6,478 nucleotides of DNA from Comamonadaceae bacterium (lineage in GTDB: Bacteria; Pseudomonadota; Gammaproteobacteria; Burkholderiales; Burkholderiaceae_C), in assembly GCA_947460065.1 (NCBI GenBank), contig CANHGF010000147.1:1-6478 (forward strand), written 5' to 3'. Both the position numbers and the translations under genes were made by a program. Under the pieces are notes generated by a model. It searched no databases. It worked only from the letters and a program-made list of their open reading frames with translations, and was not told the DNA's origin. Below, piece after piece: positions 1 through 5,582 of the stretch (positions are counted from its first letter, which is position 1; each line of letters begins with the position of its first letter).

Positions 1-186
1 AAATGAAATCAGCCCCGAGTAACCGGAAAAAAGATTCCAAGTCAGCGCCACCAGCGCCCAGATGGGAACAGTGCTCAGGATCAGTTGGTAATACGGGTCG
101 CGGATCAGCGCCGCGCCTGCGGCCATCGCCAGTGCGATCAGCCCGATAGCGGGTAAAGCCGGTCCGTGCAGAGGCGATCTGAGCAT
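1..186 (-). CDS. livM: LivM-type branched-chain amino-acid ABC transporter permease, N-terminal part
   Basis: This is the first 62 codons of an inner-membrane permease of the LivM family, one of the two channel subunits of a branched-chain amino-acid-type (or related amide/organic acid) ABC importer. The frame is open to the left edge, so most of the usual 300-plus residues lie outside. A hydrophobic first segment (about residues 12-25) is followed by RDPYYQLILSTVPIWALVAL and then WNLFSGYSGLISF, the conserved LivM start of the second membrane region. The ATG overlaps the livH stop by one base (TGATG), and a GGAG ribosome binding site (complement of 195-198) lies 8 nt upstream inside livH, so the two genes are translated as a coupled pair. 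The true substrate cannot be read from a permease; branched-chain amino acids are only the family default. Confidence 0.9.
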   Translation of the reverse strand, partial: MLRSPLHGPALPAIGLIALAMAAGAALIRDPYYQLILSTVPIWALVALTWNLFSGYSGLISF

Positions 187-1142
187 CAGGCACGCTCCGC
201 GCTACGGCCGAACAGGCCCTGGGGCCGCAGCAGCACCACGCCTAAAAACAGCAGGAAGATGGTGGCGTTTTGCAATTGGAAGGGCAGGAAGTAGGTCGAT
301 AGCTGCTGCACCAGACCCATGGTGAAGCCGCCCCAGAAGGCACCCAGCATGCTGCCCATGCCGCCGAGCACCACACCGGCATACATGATGATCACGAACT
401 CAAAACCGATGTAAGGGTGAAAGGGGTAGTACATCGCGATCAGGCCGCCAGCAAGCGCGGTGGCGGCACTGCCAATGGCGAAGGCCCGCGCATACGCGCC
501 CTCCACATCAATGCCCACAATGGTGGCGGCCGTCGGGTTGTCGGCGGCGGCGCGCATCGAAGTGCCGGCGCGGGTCTTTTGCACAAACAGGTAGAGCGCA
601 AGGCTGGCCAGCACTGCGCCCACACAGCCGATGGCACGCGCCTTGTTGATAAAGACGGTGATCGCCTCTGCTCCGAAAGGCCCCAGCGTCCAGGATGTCG
701 AGGCCAGGGGCGACTGCACCGTCATGGCGCTCGAGCCAAAAACAATCAGGGCCAGGTTCGATATCACCAGGCTCAAGCCCAAGGTCAGAATCAACTGCGC
801 GAAATGGCCTTCGCTGTCAGAGCCCACCGCCCGCGAGCCGCTGATGTGCGAAATCACAAAGCGCTGCAGTACCCAACCGAGCAAAGCCAGAACAGCTGCA
901 GCCACCACGATGGCCATGTATGCGCCAGCGGCCGGGCCCACTGTCAGCATGGTGGCGAGCATGGCGCCCACGATGGAGGTGGCATACATGCCCAGCATCA
1001 TGAATTCGCCCTGTGCGAAATTGATAACGCGGATCACCCCAAAGATCATGCCCAGGCCGGTGCACAGCAAGCCATACATGCTGCCCACCAGCACGCCAGT
1101 GATCAGTCGCTGCAGCAGTTCTTCAACGAGGACGGCGCTCAT
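186..1142 (-). CDS. livH: LivH-type branched-chain amino-acid ABC transporter permease
   Basis: A 318-residue inner-membrane permease of the LivH family, partner of LivM in the channel of an ABC importer for branched-chain amino acids or related small solutes. The family hallmark INFAQGEFMMLG lies at residues 40-51. The cytoplasmic coupling region around RAAADNPTAATIVGI (197-211) would contact the ATPase subunits, and the C-terminus carries the typical RPQGLFG (306-312). Several hydrophobic segments cover most of the rest. The start is uncertain: an in-frame ATG at 1178 would add 12 residues. I prefer 1142 because homologous permeases begin near this point and the extra codons (MVRPY...) are largely produced by an operator-like palindrome. 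Neither start has a clear Shine-Dalgarno sequence. The matching ATPases and binding protein are not in the window; they may follow livM to the left. Substrate is unproven. Confidence 0.92.
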   Translation of the reverse strand: MSAVLVEELLQRLITGVLVGSMYGLLCTGLGMIFGVIRVINFAQGEFMMLGMYATSIVGAMLATMLTVGPAAGAYMAIVVAAAVLALLGWVLQRFVISHISGSRAVGSDSEGHFAQLILTLGLSLVISNLALIVFGSSAMTVQSPLASTSWTLGPFGAEAITVFINKARAIGCVGAVLASLALYLFVQKTRAGTSMRAAADNPTAATIVGIDVEGAYARAFAIGSAATALAGGLIAMYYPFHPYIGFEFVIIMYAGVVLGGMGSMLGAFWGGFTMGLVQQLSTYFLPFQLQNATIFLLFLGVVLLRPQGLFGRSAERA

Positions 1143-1165
1143 GGGCGATGCAAAGATTTCAAAGT

Positions 1166-1178
1166 ATGGTCTGACCAT
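1166..1178. promoter_or_regulatory. GntR/FadR-type operator, proximal copy
   Basis: A perfect 13-bp palindrome, ATGGTCTGACCAT, centred on 1172. TGGT-NNN-ACCA is the general form of sites bound by FCD-domain (FadR-subfamily) GntR regulators. It sits 24 bp upstream of the preferred livH start and overlaps the alternative ATG at 1178, a position suited to repression of livH-livM. The regulator family is inferred from site form alone; no gntR gene is in the window. Confidence 0.6.
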
Positions 1179-1184
1179 TTATTG

Positions 1185-1195
1185 TGGTCGGACCA
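1185..1195. promoter_or_regulatory. GntR/FadR-type operator, distal copy
   Basis: A second palindrome, TGGTCGGACCA, centred on 1190, exactly 18 bp from the centre of the first copy and differing from it only at the middle base. Two near-identical sites in tandem directly upstream of livH suggest binding of two repressor dimers. I found no convincing -35/-10 pair around them, so the promoter they control is not placed. Confidence 0.58.
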
Positions 1196-1283
1196 GATTT
1201 GACGCCGAACCGGGTTTACCCGAGACCTGGCGCCGAGGTGACAGCGCTGGCTGCGAGTCCGTGTGCGGCGCGAGCCACTGCAG

Positions 1284-1352
1284 TGCTTGCATCGAGATCA
1301 GCGCTGCATGGAGACCGCCAGGCGCCGCTGCAGTTTGAGCACCGTGGCCCAC
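1284..1352. repeat. 69-bp imperfect direct repeat, left copy
   Basis: It aligns without gaps to 1565-1633, with 52 of 69 identical positions by hand count. The ends are best conserved: TGCTTGCATC at the left and GCTGCAGTTTGAGCA followed by GGCCCAC at the right. The middle has drifted. The copy ends at the first base of the left hairpin (1352), so the two direct repeats bracket the hairpin pair. A 10-bp palindrome, CACTGCAGTG (1276-1285), overlaps its left end. Confidence 0.75.
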
Positions 1353-1425
1353 GCGAGTCAGGCATGCCCGGCCGGCTCATGCTGCGGGTACACAGAAATC
1401 GCCGACCGGGCATACCCCACTCGCG
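1352..1425. repeat. Hairpin element 1 (25-bp stem, 24-nt loop)
   Basis: Arms 1352-1376 and 1401-1425 are inverted repeats with 21 of 25 Watson-Crick pairs. Read as minus-strand RNA or single-stranded DNA, three of the four mismatches become G-U pairs, leaving one G-G mismatch. The loop, complement of 1377-1400, reads GATTTCTGTGTA then CCCGCAGCATGA and is shared with hairpin 2. There is no U-tract after it, so it does not look like an intrinsic terminator. It resembles one half of a BIME-type pair of extragenic palindromes, but I do not recognise the family. Confidence 0.7.
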
Positions 1426-1473
1426 TACTGCGCTGCGGCGGCATTGATGCCAGGATCCGTAGCCGCTCTTCCA

Positions 1474-1555
1474 GCGTCCTCGTGGGCTCAGGGGCCGGGC
1501 CGATTTCTGTGTATGCCCGCAGCATGAGGCCCGGCCCCTGAGCCCGCGAGGACGC
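1474..1555. repeat. Hairpin element 2 (27-bp stem), inverted relative to element 1
   Basis: Arms 1474-1500 and 1529-1555 pair at 26 of 27 positions; the exception (1483 with 1546) is a G-U pair on the plus strand. A further C-G pair (1501-1528) closes the loop. The 26-nt loop (1502-1527) reads on the plus strand GATTTCTGTGTA, TG, CCCGCAGCATGA: the same as the minus-strand loop of element 1 apart from the inserted TG. The stem sequence is largely different from that of element 1. The 48-bp spacer between the elements (1426-1473) contains only a small palindrome, GGCATTGATGCC, at 1439-1450. Confidence 0.75.
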
Positions 1556-1564
1556 GCTCCCCGA

Positions 1565-1633
1565 TGCTTGCATCCAGGCCTGCACGTCTTACAGGCCGCC
1601 GGAGGCTGCTGCAGTTTGAGCAACGCGGCCCAC
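1565..1633. repeat. 69-bp imperfect direct repeat, right copy
   Basis: Second copy of 1284-1352, in the same orientation and without gaps. It begins 9 bp after hairpin element 2 and ends 22 bp before the start codon of the SRAP gene, so the repeat may contribute to that gene's promoter region. The shared right-hand block GCTGCAGTTTGAGCA lies at 1608-1622. The pair encloses a structure of about 350 bp (1284-1633). Confidence 0.75.
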
Positions 1634-1643
1634 CGCAATTGCC

Positions 1644-1649
1644 TATAGT
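1644..1649 (+). promoter_or_regulatory. Candidate -10 box of the SRAP gene
   Basis: TATAGT matches the TATAAT consensus at 5 of 6 positions and ends 6 bp before the ATG at 1656. Transcription would then begin at or next to the start codon, giving a leaderless mRNA, which fits the absence of any Shine-Dalgarno sequence. No good -35 stands at 16-18 bp; TTGAGC (1616-1621) is 22 bp away, which is too far for a standard promoter. Confidence 0.4.
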
Positions 1650-1655
1650 GCCGCC

Positions 1656-2339
1656 ATGTGCGCCCACTACGAAACCGTTCACCAGCCCGCACGGCTGCGC
1701 CAGTACTTTGGCGTCGAGCCGCCGACTGACGCGCTGCGGCGCGACATCTGGCCGGGCTATCTCAGCAGCTTCATCGTCCAAGGTGGCGATGAAGGCTTGC
1801 AGGTGCGCCTGGGTTGCTTTGGGCTGATTCCCCACTGGGCCAAAGACGCGAAGATCGCGCGCCAGACGTATAACGCGCGCAGCGAGACGGTGGCCGAAAA
1901 ACCGAGCTTCCGCGACGCTTGGCGGGCAGCGCGCCATTGCATTGTTCCGATGGAAAGCTTTTTCGAGCCCGACTGGCGCAGCGGCAAGGCCGTGCCCGCC
2001 CGCATTGCCCGCGCCGACGACAGGCCCCTGGGCGCCGCCGGACTATGGGCGCTCTGGCATGACCCGCAGGGCCAGGCGCTGCACAGCTTCACCCTGCTGA
2101 CCGTCAATGCCGATGACCATCCCTTCATGCGGCAGTTCCACAAAGCCGACGAAGAAAAGCGCATGATCGTTGTGCTGCCGCCCGAGCAATACCAGGCTTG
2201 GCTACAGGCCGATGCGGCCCAATCCTCGTCATTCCTGGCAACGCAGCCGCCCGAAGATCTGGTCAGCACGGCGCCGCAGGCCGTAGCAGCAGAGCAAAGT
2301 GCACGGGGCCGCTCGGGCGACCTCTTCTCGAGCTCCTGA
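1656..2339 (+). CDS. yedK: SRAP-domain protein (YedK/HMCES type), abasic-site DNA-protein crosslinker
   Basis: A 227-residue protein of the SOS response-associated peptidase (SRAP) family. Characterised members, YedK in E. coli and HMCES in humans, bind abasic sites in single-stranded DNA and cap them through a stable thiazolidine bond to the N-terminal cysteine. The expected residues are present: Cys2 directly after the initiator Met (MCAHYE), the asparagine of NARSET (Asn73), a glutamate in SFFEP (Glu104, in place of the more usual GFYEW context), and a histidine in FHKADEEKRM (His162) that probably equals the catalytic histidine of YedK. Cys2 must become residue 1 after Met removal, so the start at 1656 is firm. 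The last 30 or so residues are low in conserved motifs and Ser/Ala-rich. No LexA box is visible upstream, so SOS control is not supported here despite the family name. Confidence 0.93.
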   Translation: MCAHYETVHQPARLRQYFGVEPPTDALRRDIWPGYLSSFIVQGGDEGLQVRLGCFGLIPHWAKDAKIARQTYNARSETVAEKPSFRDAWRAARHCIVPMESFFEPDWRSGKAVPARIARADDRPLGAAGLWALWHDPQGQALHSFTLLTVNADDHPFMRQFHKADEEKRMIVVLPPEQYQAWLQADAAQSSSFLATQPPEDLVSTAPQAVAAEQSARGRSGDLFSSS

Positions 2340-2358
2340 GCGCGCGCCTGCCCAGGCT

Positions 2359-2386
2359 CTTGAATCTGGCCGCAGCGTACCTAAGT
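2359..2386 (+). promoter_or_regulatory. Candidate heat-shock (sigma-32-like) promoter of hsp20
   Basis: CTTGAAT (2359-2365) matches the sigma-32 -35 form CTTGAAA at 6 of 7 positions. After 13 bp, ACCTAAGT (2379-2386) is a partial match to the -10 form CCCCATNT. It lies in the 94-bp gap between the SRAP stop and the Hsp20 start, about 48 bp before the ATG. Heat-shock control is usual for Hsp20 genes; the -10 half is weak. Confidence 0.4.
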
Positions 2387-2433
2387 GCAGGCCATGCGGC
2401 CGGCCCGTCGACCGCTTCAACCAGGAGTCAGAC

Positions 2434-2856
2434 ATGAACGCACTGATGGCACGCTCGAGCCTCTTCGACGATTTTTTCAAAGACTATTCCAGCGGCTACC
2501 TCGTCAGGCCGCTGCAGGGTCAAGCACGGACCGGTCAGATCCGCCTGGACGTCAAGGACGAGGGCTCGGCCATCGTGATCAACGCCGACCTGCCCGGTGT
2601 GAAGAAAGAAGACATCCATGTGCATGTGCAAGACAGCGTGGTCACCCTGAGCGCGACTTTGGGCTCCAAAGAAGCTGAAGGCGCAGCGGGCAAGTTGCTT
2701 CACAGCGAGCGCTATGACGGCGCGCTCTCGCGCACCCTGAGCCTGCCTTGCGATGTCGACGAAGAACGCTCAAGCGCCAAGTATGAAGACGGCGTACTGA
2801 CCTTGACGCTGCCCAAGGCCAAGGCCGAGCGCGGCGCGCGCTTGCAGGTGCAGTAA
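2434..2856 (+). CDS. Hsp20/alpha-crystallin family small heat-shock protein
   Basis: A 140-residue ATP-independent chaperone expected to form cytoplasmic oligomers that hold unfolding proteins for the Hsp70/ClpB systems. The alpha-crystallin domain spans roughly residues 35-128. Its signs are ADLPGVKKEDIHVHV (51-65), SRTLSLP (99-105) and the family signature A-x-x-x-x-G-V-L near the end (A115 to L122, in YEDGVLTLTLPK). The short tail ends in L137-Q-V139, a loose form of the I-x-I/V motif that docks between subunits. The N-terminal arm has the common FDDFFKDY pattern. I chose the ATG at 2434 because AGGAG (2423-2427) stands 6 nt upstream and the FDDFF arm follows; the same frame is open back to 2299 but overlaps the SRAP gene and lacks family similarity. 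It converges on the solute-binding protein gene with a 19-bp gap. Confidence 0.94.
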   Translation: MNALMARSSLFDDFFKDYSSGYLVRPLQGQARTGQIRLDVKDEGSAIVINADLPGVKKEDIHVHVQDSVVTLSATLGSKEAEGAAGKLLHSERYDGALSRTLSLPCDVDEERSSAKYEDGVLTLTLPKAKAERGARLQVQ

Positions 2857-2875
2857 GGCCCGCGCCCTTGAAAGC

Positions 2876-3847
2876 TCAGTCCAGGCTGATCTTGGCGTAG
2901 GCGGCCACCCGCTGCCACTGCGCCAGATCGGCCTGCATGAAGGCGGCCAGGCCCTTGGCATTGGCCCAGGCCGGCTCGGCACCGGCCTTGGCCATCGCCG
3001 CCTTGACTTCGGCCTGGGCCGCCACCCGCTCCAGCGCCTGCTCCAGCTTTTGCTGGACCGGCCCGCTCAGGCCGGCGGGCGCGGCCAGACCAAACCAGGC
3101 AAACACCTGATAGCCCTTCATGCCGGCCTCTTCCATGGTGGGCACATTGGGCAAGGCGGCACTGCGCTGTGGCGTGGTCACCGCCAGCGCCTTGATCTTG
3201 CCGCCTTGAATCAGCCCGAGGGCCGAGGGCAGGTTGTCAAACATCATCTGGACCTCACCGGCCATCAGCGCGCTCAGGCCTGCGGCGGCGCCCCGGTAAG
3301 GAATGTGGGTGACGAACACCGCAGCCTGGCTCTTGTAGAGCTCTGCGCTCAGGTGCAGCGAAGTGCCTTGCCCGTTCGATGCGTAATTAAGCTGGCCCGG
3401 CCTGGCCTTGGCCTGGGCCGTCAACTCGGCCACGTTGTTGATGCCCGACGCCGGATTGACCATCAACACATTGGGCACCCGGCCCAGCAGGGCCAGCGGT
3501 GCGATCTGCTCGGGCTTATAAGGCAGCTTGGCATACAGGGCCGGGCTGATGGTCAGCGGCGGTGAGGCCATCAGCAAGGTGTAGCCGTCGGGCGCGGCAC
3601 GCGCTGCCTCGGCCGCGCCGAGGTTGCCGCCCGCACCGGGCTTGTTGTCGATGACCACCGGCTGCCCTAACTCCTGCGCCAGGCGCGGCGCCACCAGGCG
3701 CGCCATGTTGTCAATCAGGCCGCCAGGGGGGAAAGGCACCACCAGGCGTATCGCTCGCTCAGGCCAAGCTTGCGCATGCACCGCAGTGGACAAAACGGCA
3801 AAAGCGGCCATGGCGAAGACGGCTGCAAGACGGCGCTTTATGAGCAT
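2876..3847 (-). CDS. Bug/TctC-family periplasmic solute-binding protein
   Basis: A 323-residue secreted binding protein of the tripartite tricarboxylate transporter (TTT) substrate-binding family, called Bug proteins in Bordetella. They capture carboxylates, amino acids, nicotinate and similar solutes in the periplasm. A Sec signal peptide is clear: MLIKRR, a hydrophobic stretch, then a cut after VHA (residue 25) or AQA (27). The mature part shows the family motifs PFPPGGLIDNMAR (38-50) with the ligand-contacting Asp46, VIDNKPGAGGNLGA (65-78), PDGYT (86-90), and second-lobe blocks NYASNGQGTSLHL (154-166) and PYRGAAAGLSALMAGEVQ (183-200). A weak GAGAG ribosome binding site (complement of 3857-3861) is 9 nt before the ATG. 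No TctA or TctB gene is nearby. Such orphan Bug genes are very common in Burkholderiales. The upstream membrane protein could be a partner, but that is inference. Ligand unknown. Confidence 0.93.
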   Translation of the reverse strand: MLIKRRLAAVFAMAAFAVLSTAVHAQAWPERAIRLVVPFPPGGLIDNMARLVAPRLAQELGQPVVIDNKPGAGGNLGAAEAARAAPDGYTLLMASPPLTISPALYAKLPYKPEQIAPLALLGRVPNVLMVNPASGINNVAELTAQAKARPGQLNYASNGQGTSLHLSAELYKSQAAVFVTHIPYRGAAAGLSALMAGEVQMMFDNLPSALGLIQGGKIKALAVTTPQRSAALPNVPTMEEAGMKGYQVFAWFGLAAPAGLSGPVQQKLEQALERVAAQAEVKAAMAKAGAEPAWANAKGLAAFMQADLAQWQRVAAYAKISLD

Positions 3848-3940
3848 GAGGCAGTACTCTCAAAAATGAATGGGCCATCCTAGGCGGCTTGCCTGCGCCC
3901 CGCATCAGGGCGAACACCCGGAGCACATCGCCTGAGGTAC

Positions 3941-4726
3941 TCAAGCCCGGCGTGCGCTGCGTTCCTGCCAAAGGTACAGGCCTATGGCCACCAGCAGCGC
4001 CGCACCCCAGGCGCTCATATAGGCGGTGAGCGCTCCAGTCCGCTCCAGCATCGCCCCGAGCGTCGAGAAAAAAGCCACAAAGCCAAACAGCCCGCGCAAA
4101 AAGCCGCGGATCAGGGCCGCCGTGGCTGCCGCGCCGTGACGCGGCAAGGTAAACGCTGGCAAGACACTGCCCGTAATGGGCACGGCCAACAACAGGCCAA
4201 TCCAGGCTGCCGGTGCCAGCCCGGCGCTGCGCACAATCAGCCAGGCCACCAGCATGGCCGCAAGCACACGGCAAGCCAATTCCAAGGGCGAAATTGCCAC
4301 CGGCGCGGCCCGCACATGCAAGCGCGGCATCAGGGCCTGGCCAAGGGCCAGTGCCAACAGGGCCAACAAGGGCGAAGACCAGGCCGGCCACTGCAGCAGC
4401 GGCAAAGCCAGCCCCGCTGCAAAGAAGGCTGCATTGGCCAGCAGCAGGGCCAACCACCAGGGTCCGCGAACCGCCGTCCAGGCGAAGGTCAGCAGATGCG
4501 CCACCGTGGCGGGCATACACACCAAAGTGGCCTGGGCAATGTCGCGGACCTCCTGCACCGGCGCTGCCAGCAACACAAAGCCGGCGATCGGTCCGGCAAT
4601 CATGGGCAGGCCGCCGAGCGTGCCACCGACCGCATGGCCGAAGCGCCGCGCGGCCAGCGAGGACAGCAGGACCGAGGCGGCAACCAGCAGGAGTTTGAGT
4701 AGCATGCTAGGCCATGCCGAGTCCAA
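3941..4726 (-). CDS. Uncharacterised polytopic inner-membrane protein with two similar halves
   Basis: A 261-residue, very hydrophobic protein with roughly eight or nine predicted membrane segments (about 8-26, 35-55, 68-84, 90-110, 118-133, 148-166, 172-194, 203-222, 232-252). I do not recognise a named family. It resembles uncharacterised membrane proteins with a GLP-x-x-x-GP motif, here GGLPMIAGPIAG (38-49). The second half seems to repeat the first: LLLAVPITGSV (178-188) falls in the same place after a leading helix, and each is followed by a loop and another helix. Such a pseudo-repeat is common in transporters. The start is TTG at 4726: GAGGG (complement of 4733-4737) stands 6 nt upstream, while the first ATG (4705) has no ribosome binding site. 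It follows iclR by 9 bp and precedes the Bug gene by 93 bp, so a transport role is plausible but unproven. Confidence 0.78.
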   Translation of the reverse strand: MDSAWPSMLLKLLLVAASVLLSSLAARRFGHAVGGTLGGLPMIAGPIAGFVLLAAPVQEVRDIAQATLVCMPATVAHLLTFAWTAVRGPWWLALLLANAAFFAAGLALPLLQWPAWSSPLLALLALALGQALMPRLHVRAAPVAISPLELACRVLAAMLVAWLIVRSAGLAPAAWIGLLLAVPITGSVLPAFTLPRHGAAATAALIRGFLRGLFGFVAFFSTLGAMLERTGALTAYMSAWGAALLVAIGLYLWQERSARRA

Positions 4727-4732
4727 GCCGCG

Positions 4733-4737
4733 CCCTC
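4733..4737 (-). promoter_or_regulatory. Ribosome binding site deciding the TTG start of the membrane protein gene
   Basis: GAGGG on the minus strand, 6 nt before the TTG at 4726-4724 and overlapping the iclR stop codon (4738-4736). Ribosomes finishing iclR would terminate on this site, so the two genes are probably translationally coupled. The competing ATG at 4705 has only CATGGCCTAGC before it, with no Shine-Dalgarno match. Confidence 0.6.
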
Positions 4738-5545
4738 AGGCGGCCCGCTCTGGCGCTCCTAAGCGCAGTGAGACCCGCCGCCCTAGCTCGCGCAAAGTAG
4801 CGGCCTGCCAGCCCTCGGGCGACAAATCAAGCTGGGCGCTCGGGCCCATGGCGGCGATGGCCAGCGCAAGCCGCCCAAAACCATCGAACACCGGCACGGC
4901 CATGGCACTGATACCGGGCATCAACTCCTCGTTGACTTGGCTCAGGCCGAGATCGCGAATGCGCAGCAGCTCCTTGTGAAACGCGGGGTCCTCCCAAGCC
5001 TGCGGCTCGCCCTGGCTGGCGAGCGCCGCCTGGACCACTTCGGAAGGCATGTAGGCCGCAAACACCTTGCCGGTGCCGGTATGGCGCAGCGAGGCAGGTA
5101 TGCCGTGGCGCATGCTCACATTGACCGCCCGCGGCCCCTCTTCCACCCGCACGATGATCGGGCCGCTGCCGCCCCAGACGGCGGCCGAGACCGTCACACC
5201 CAGGGCCTGAGCCAGGGCCGGCAACTCGGCGATGGTCAGCCGCACCGGATCGACCTGCTGCAGGCTGATCAGCCCCAGCTGCACCGCCAGCTGCCCTAGG
5301 CCGTAATGGCCAGAGACCGGGTCCTGCTCGATCAGACCGAGCTTGCCAAAGCTCACCAGGTAAGGGTGGGCCTTGGCCGGCGTCATGGCGGCCTCGCGTG
5401 CCAAGTCCTTGAGCGCCATCCGCCGGCCCGAGCGCACCAGGGCCTTGAGCAATTGCCCACCCACCTCCACACTCTGGATGCCGCGCGAGGTGCGCGCGCC
5501 CGCAGTGCCGGCTTGCTCATCCGATGGGTTCAACATGCGGAGCAT
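4736..5545 (-). CDS. IclR-family transcriptional regulator
   Basis: A 269-residue DNA-binding regulator of the IclR family, whose members usually sense small organic acids or aromatic metabolites and control adjacent catabolic or transport genes. The N-terminal winged helix-turn-helix covers about residues 23-84 (SVEVGGQLLKAL; the recognition region TPAKAHPYLVSFGKLGLIEQ at 55-74; wing SGHYGLG). The effector-binding domain follows (about 95-262) and contains SLRHTGTGKVFAAYM (152-166) and the family signature GISAMAVPVFDGFGRLALAI (211-230). Length is normal. The start at 5545 has GAGAG 6 nt upstream; an ATG three codons later is an alternative. It is the first gene of a probable operon with the membrane protein and Bug genes and is divergent from the MBL-fold gene, the usual layout for control of both flanks and of itself. 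The inducer cannot be told. Confidence 0.93.
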   Translation of the reverse strand: MLRMLNPSDEQAGTAGARTSRGIQSVEVGGQLLKALVRSGRRMALKDLAREAAMTPAKAHPYLVSFGKLGLIEQDPVSGHYGLGQLAVQLGLISLQQVDPVRLTIAELPALAQALGVTVSAAVWGGSGPIIVRVEEGPRAVNVSMRHGIPASLRHTGTGKVFAAYMPSEVVQAALASQGEPQAWEDPAFHKELLRIRDLGLSQVNEELMPGISAMAVPVFDGFGRLALAIAAMGPSAQLDLSPEGWQAATLRELGRRVSLRLGAPERAA

Positions 5546-5582
5546 TGTGATCTCTCAGGGGTGCAAAGGATGCCAAGTCATG

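Noticed and set aside
417..1202. Long plus-strand open frame opposite livH
   Set aside because: It is rich in His, Gln, Arg and Gly, has no recognisable domain, and lies antisense to a clear LivH permease; it is a by-product of GC-rich codon use.
1507..1522. LexA-box-like CTGT-N8-GCAG upstream of the SRAP gene
   Set aside because: It misses the ACAG half and lies wholly within the hairpin loop; the other copy of the loop lacks two bases and so would break the spacing. It is better explained as part of the repeat.
1284..1633. CRISPR array
   Set aside because: Only two diverged direct copies about 280 bp apart, with hairpins between them, and no regular spacers or cas genes.
1216..1937. Minus-strand open frames across the repeat region, two of which share a GPRCSNCS peptide
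   Set aside because: The shared peptide comes from the 69-bp DNA repeat being read in the same frame. The frames run through hairpin arms and into the antisense of the SRAP gene, with no conserved protein features.
2299..2433. N-terminal extension of the Hsp20 frame by 45 residues
   Set aside because: It would overlap the SRAP gene, has no ribosome binding site, and is unlike Hsp20 N-terminal arms; AGGAG lies just before the ATG at 2434.
2857..2875. Bidirectional terminator between the convergent hsp20 and Bug genes
   Set aside because: The 19-bp gap has no inverted repeat with a T-tract; I see no intrinsic terminator there.
4136..4979. Plus-strand open frames opposite the membrane protein and iclR
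   Set aside because: Low-complexity Gln/Ala/Arg-rich translations antisense to two well-supported genes.
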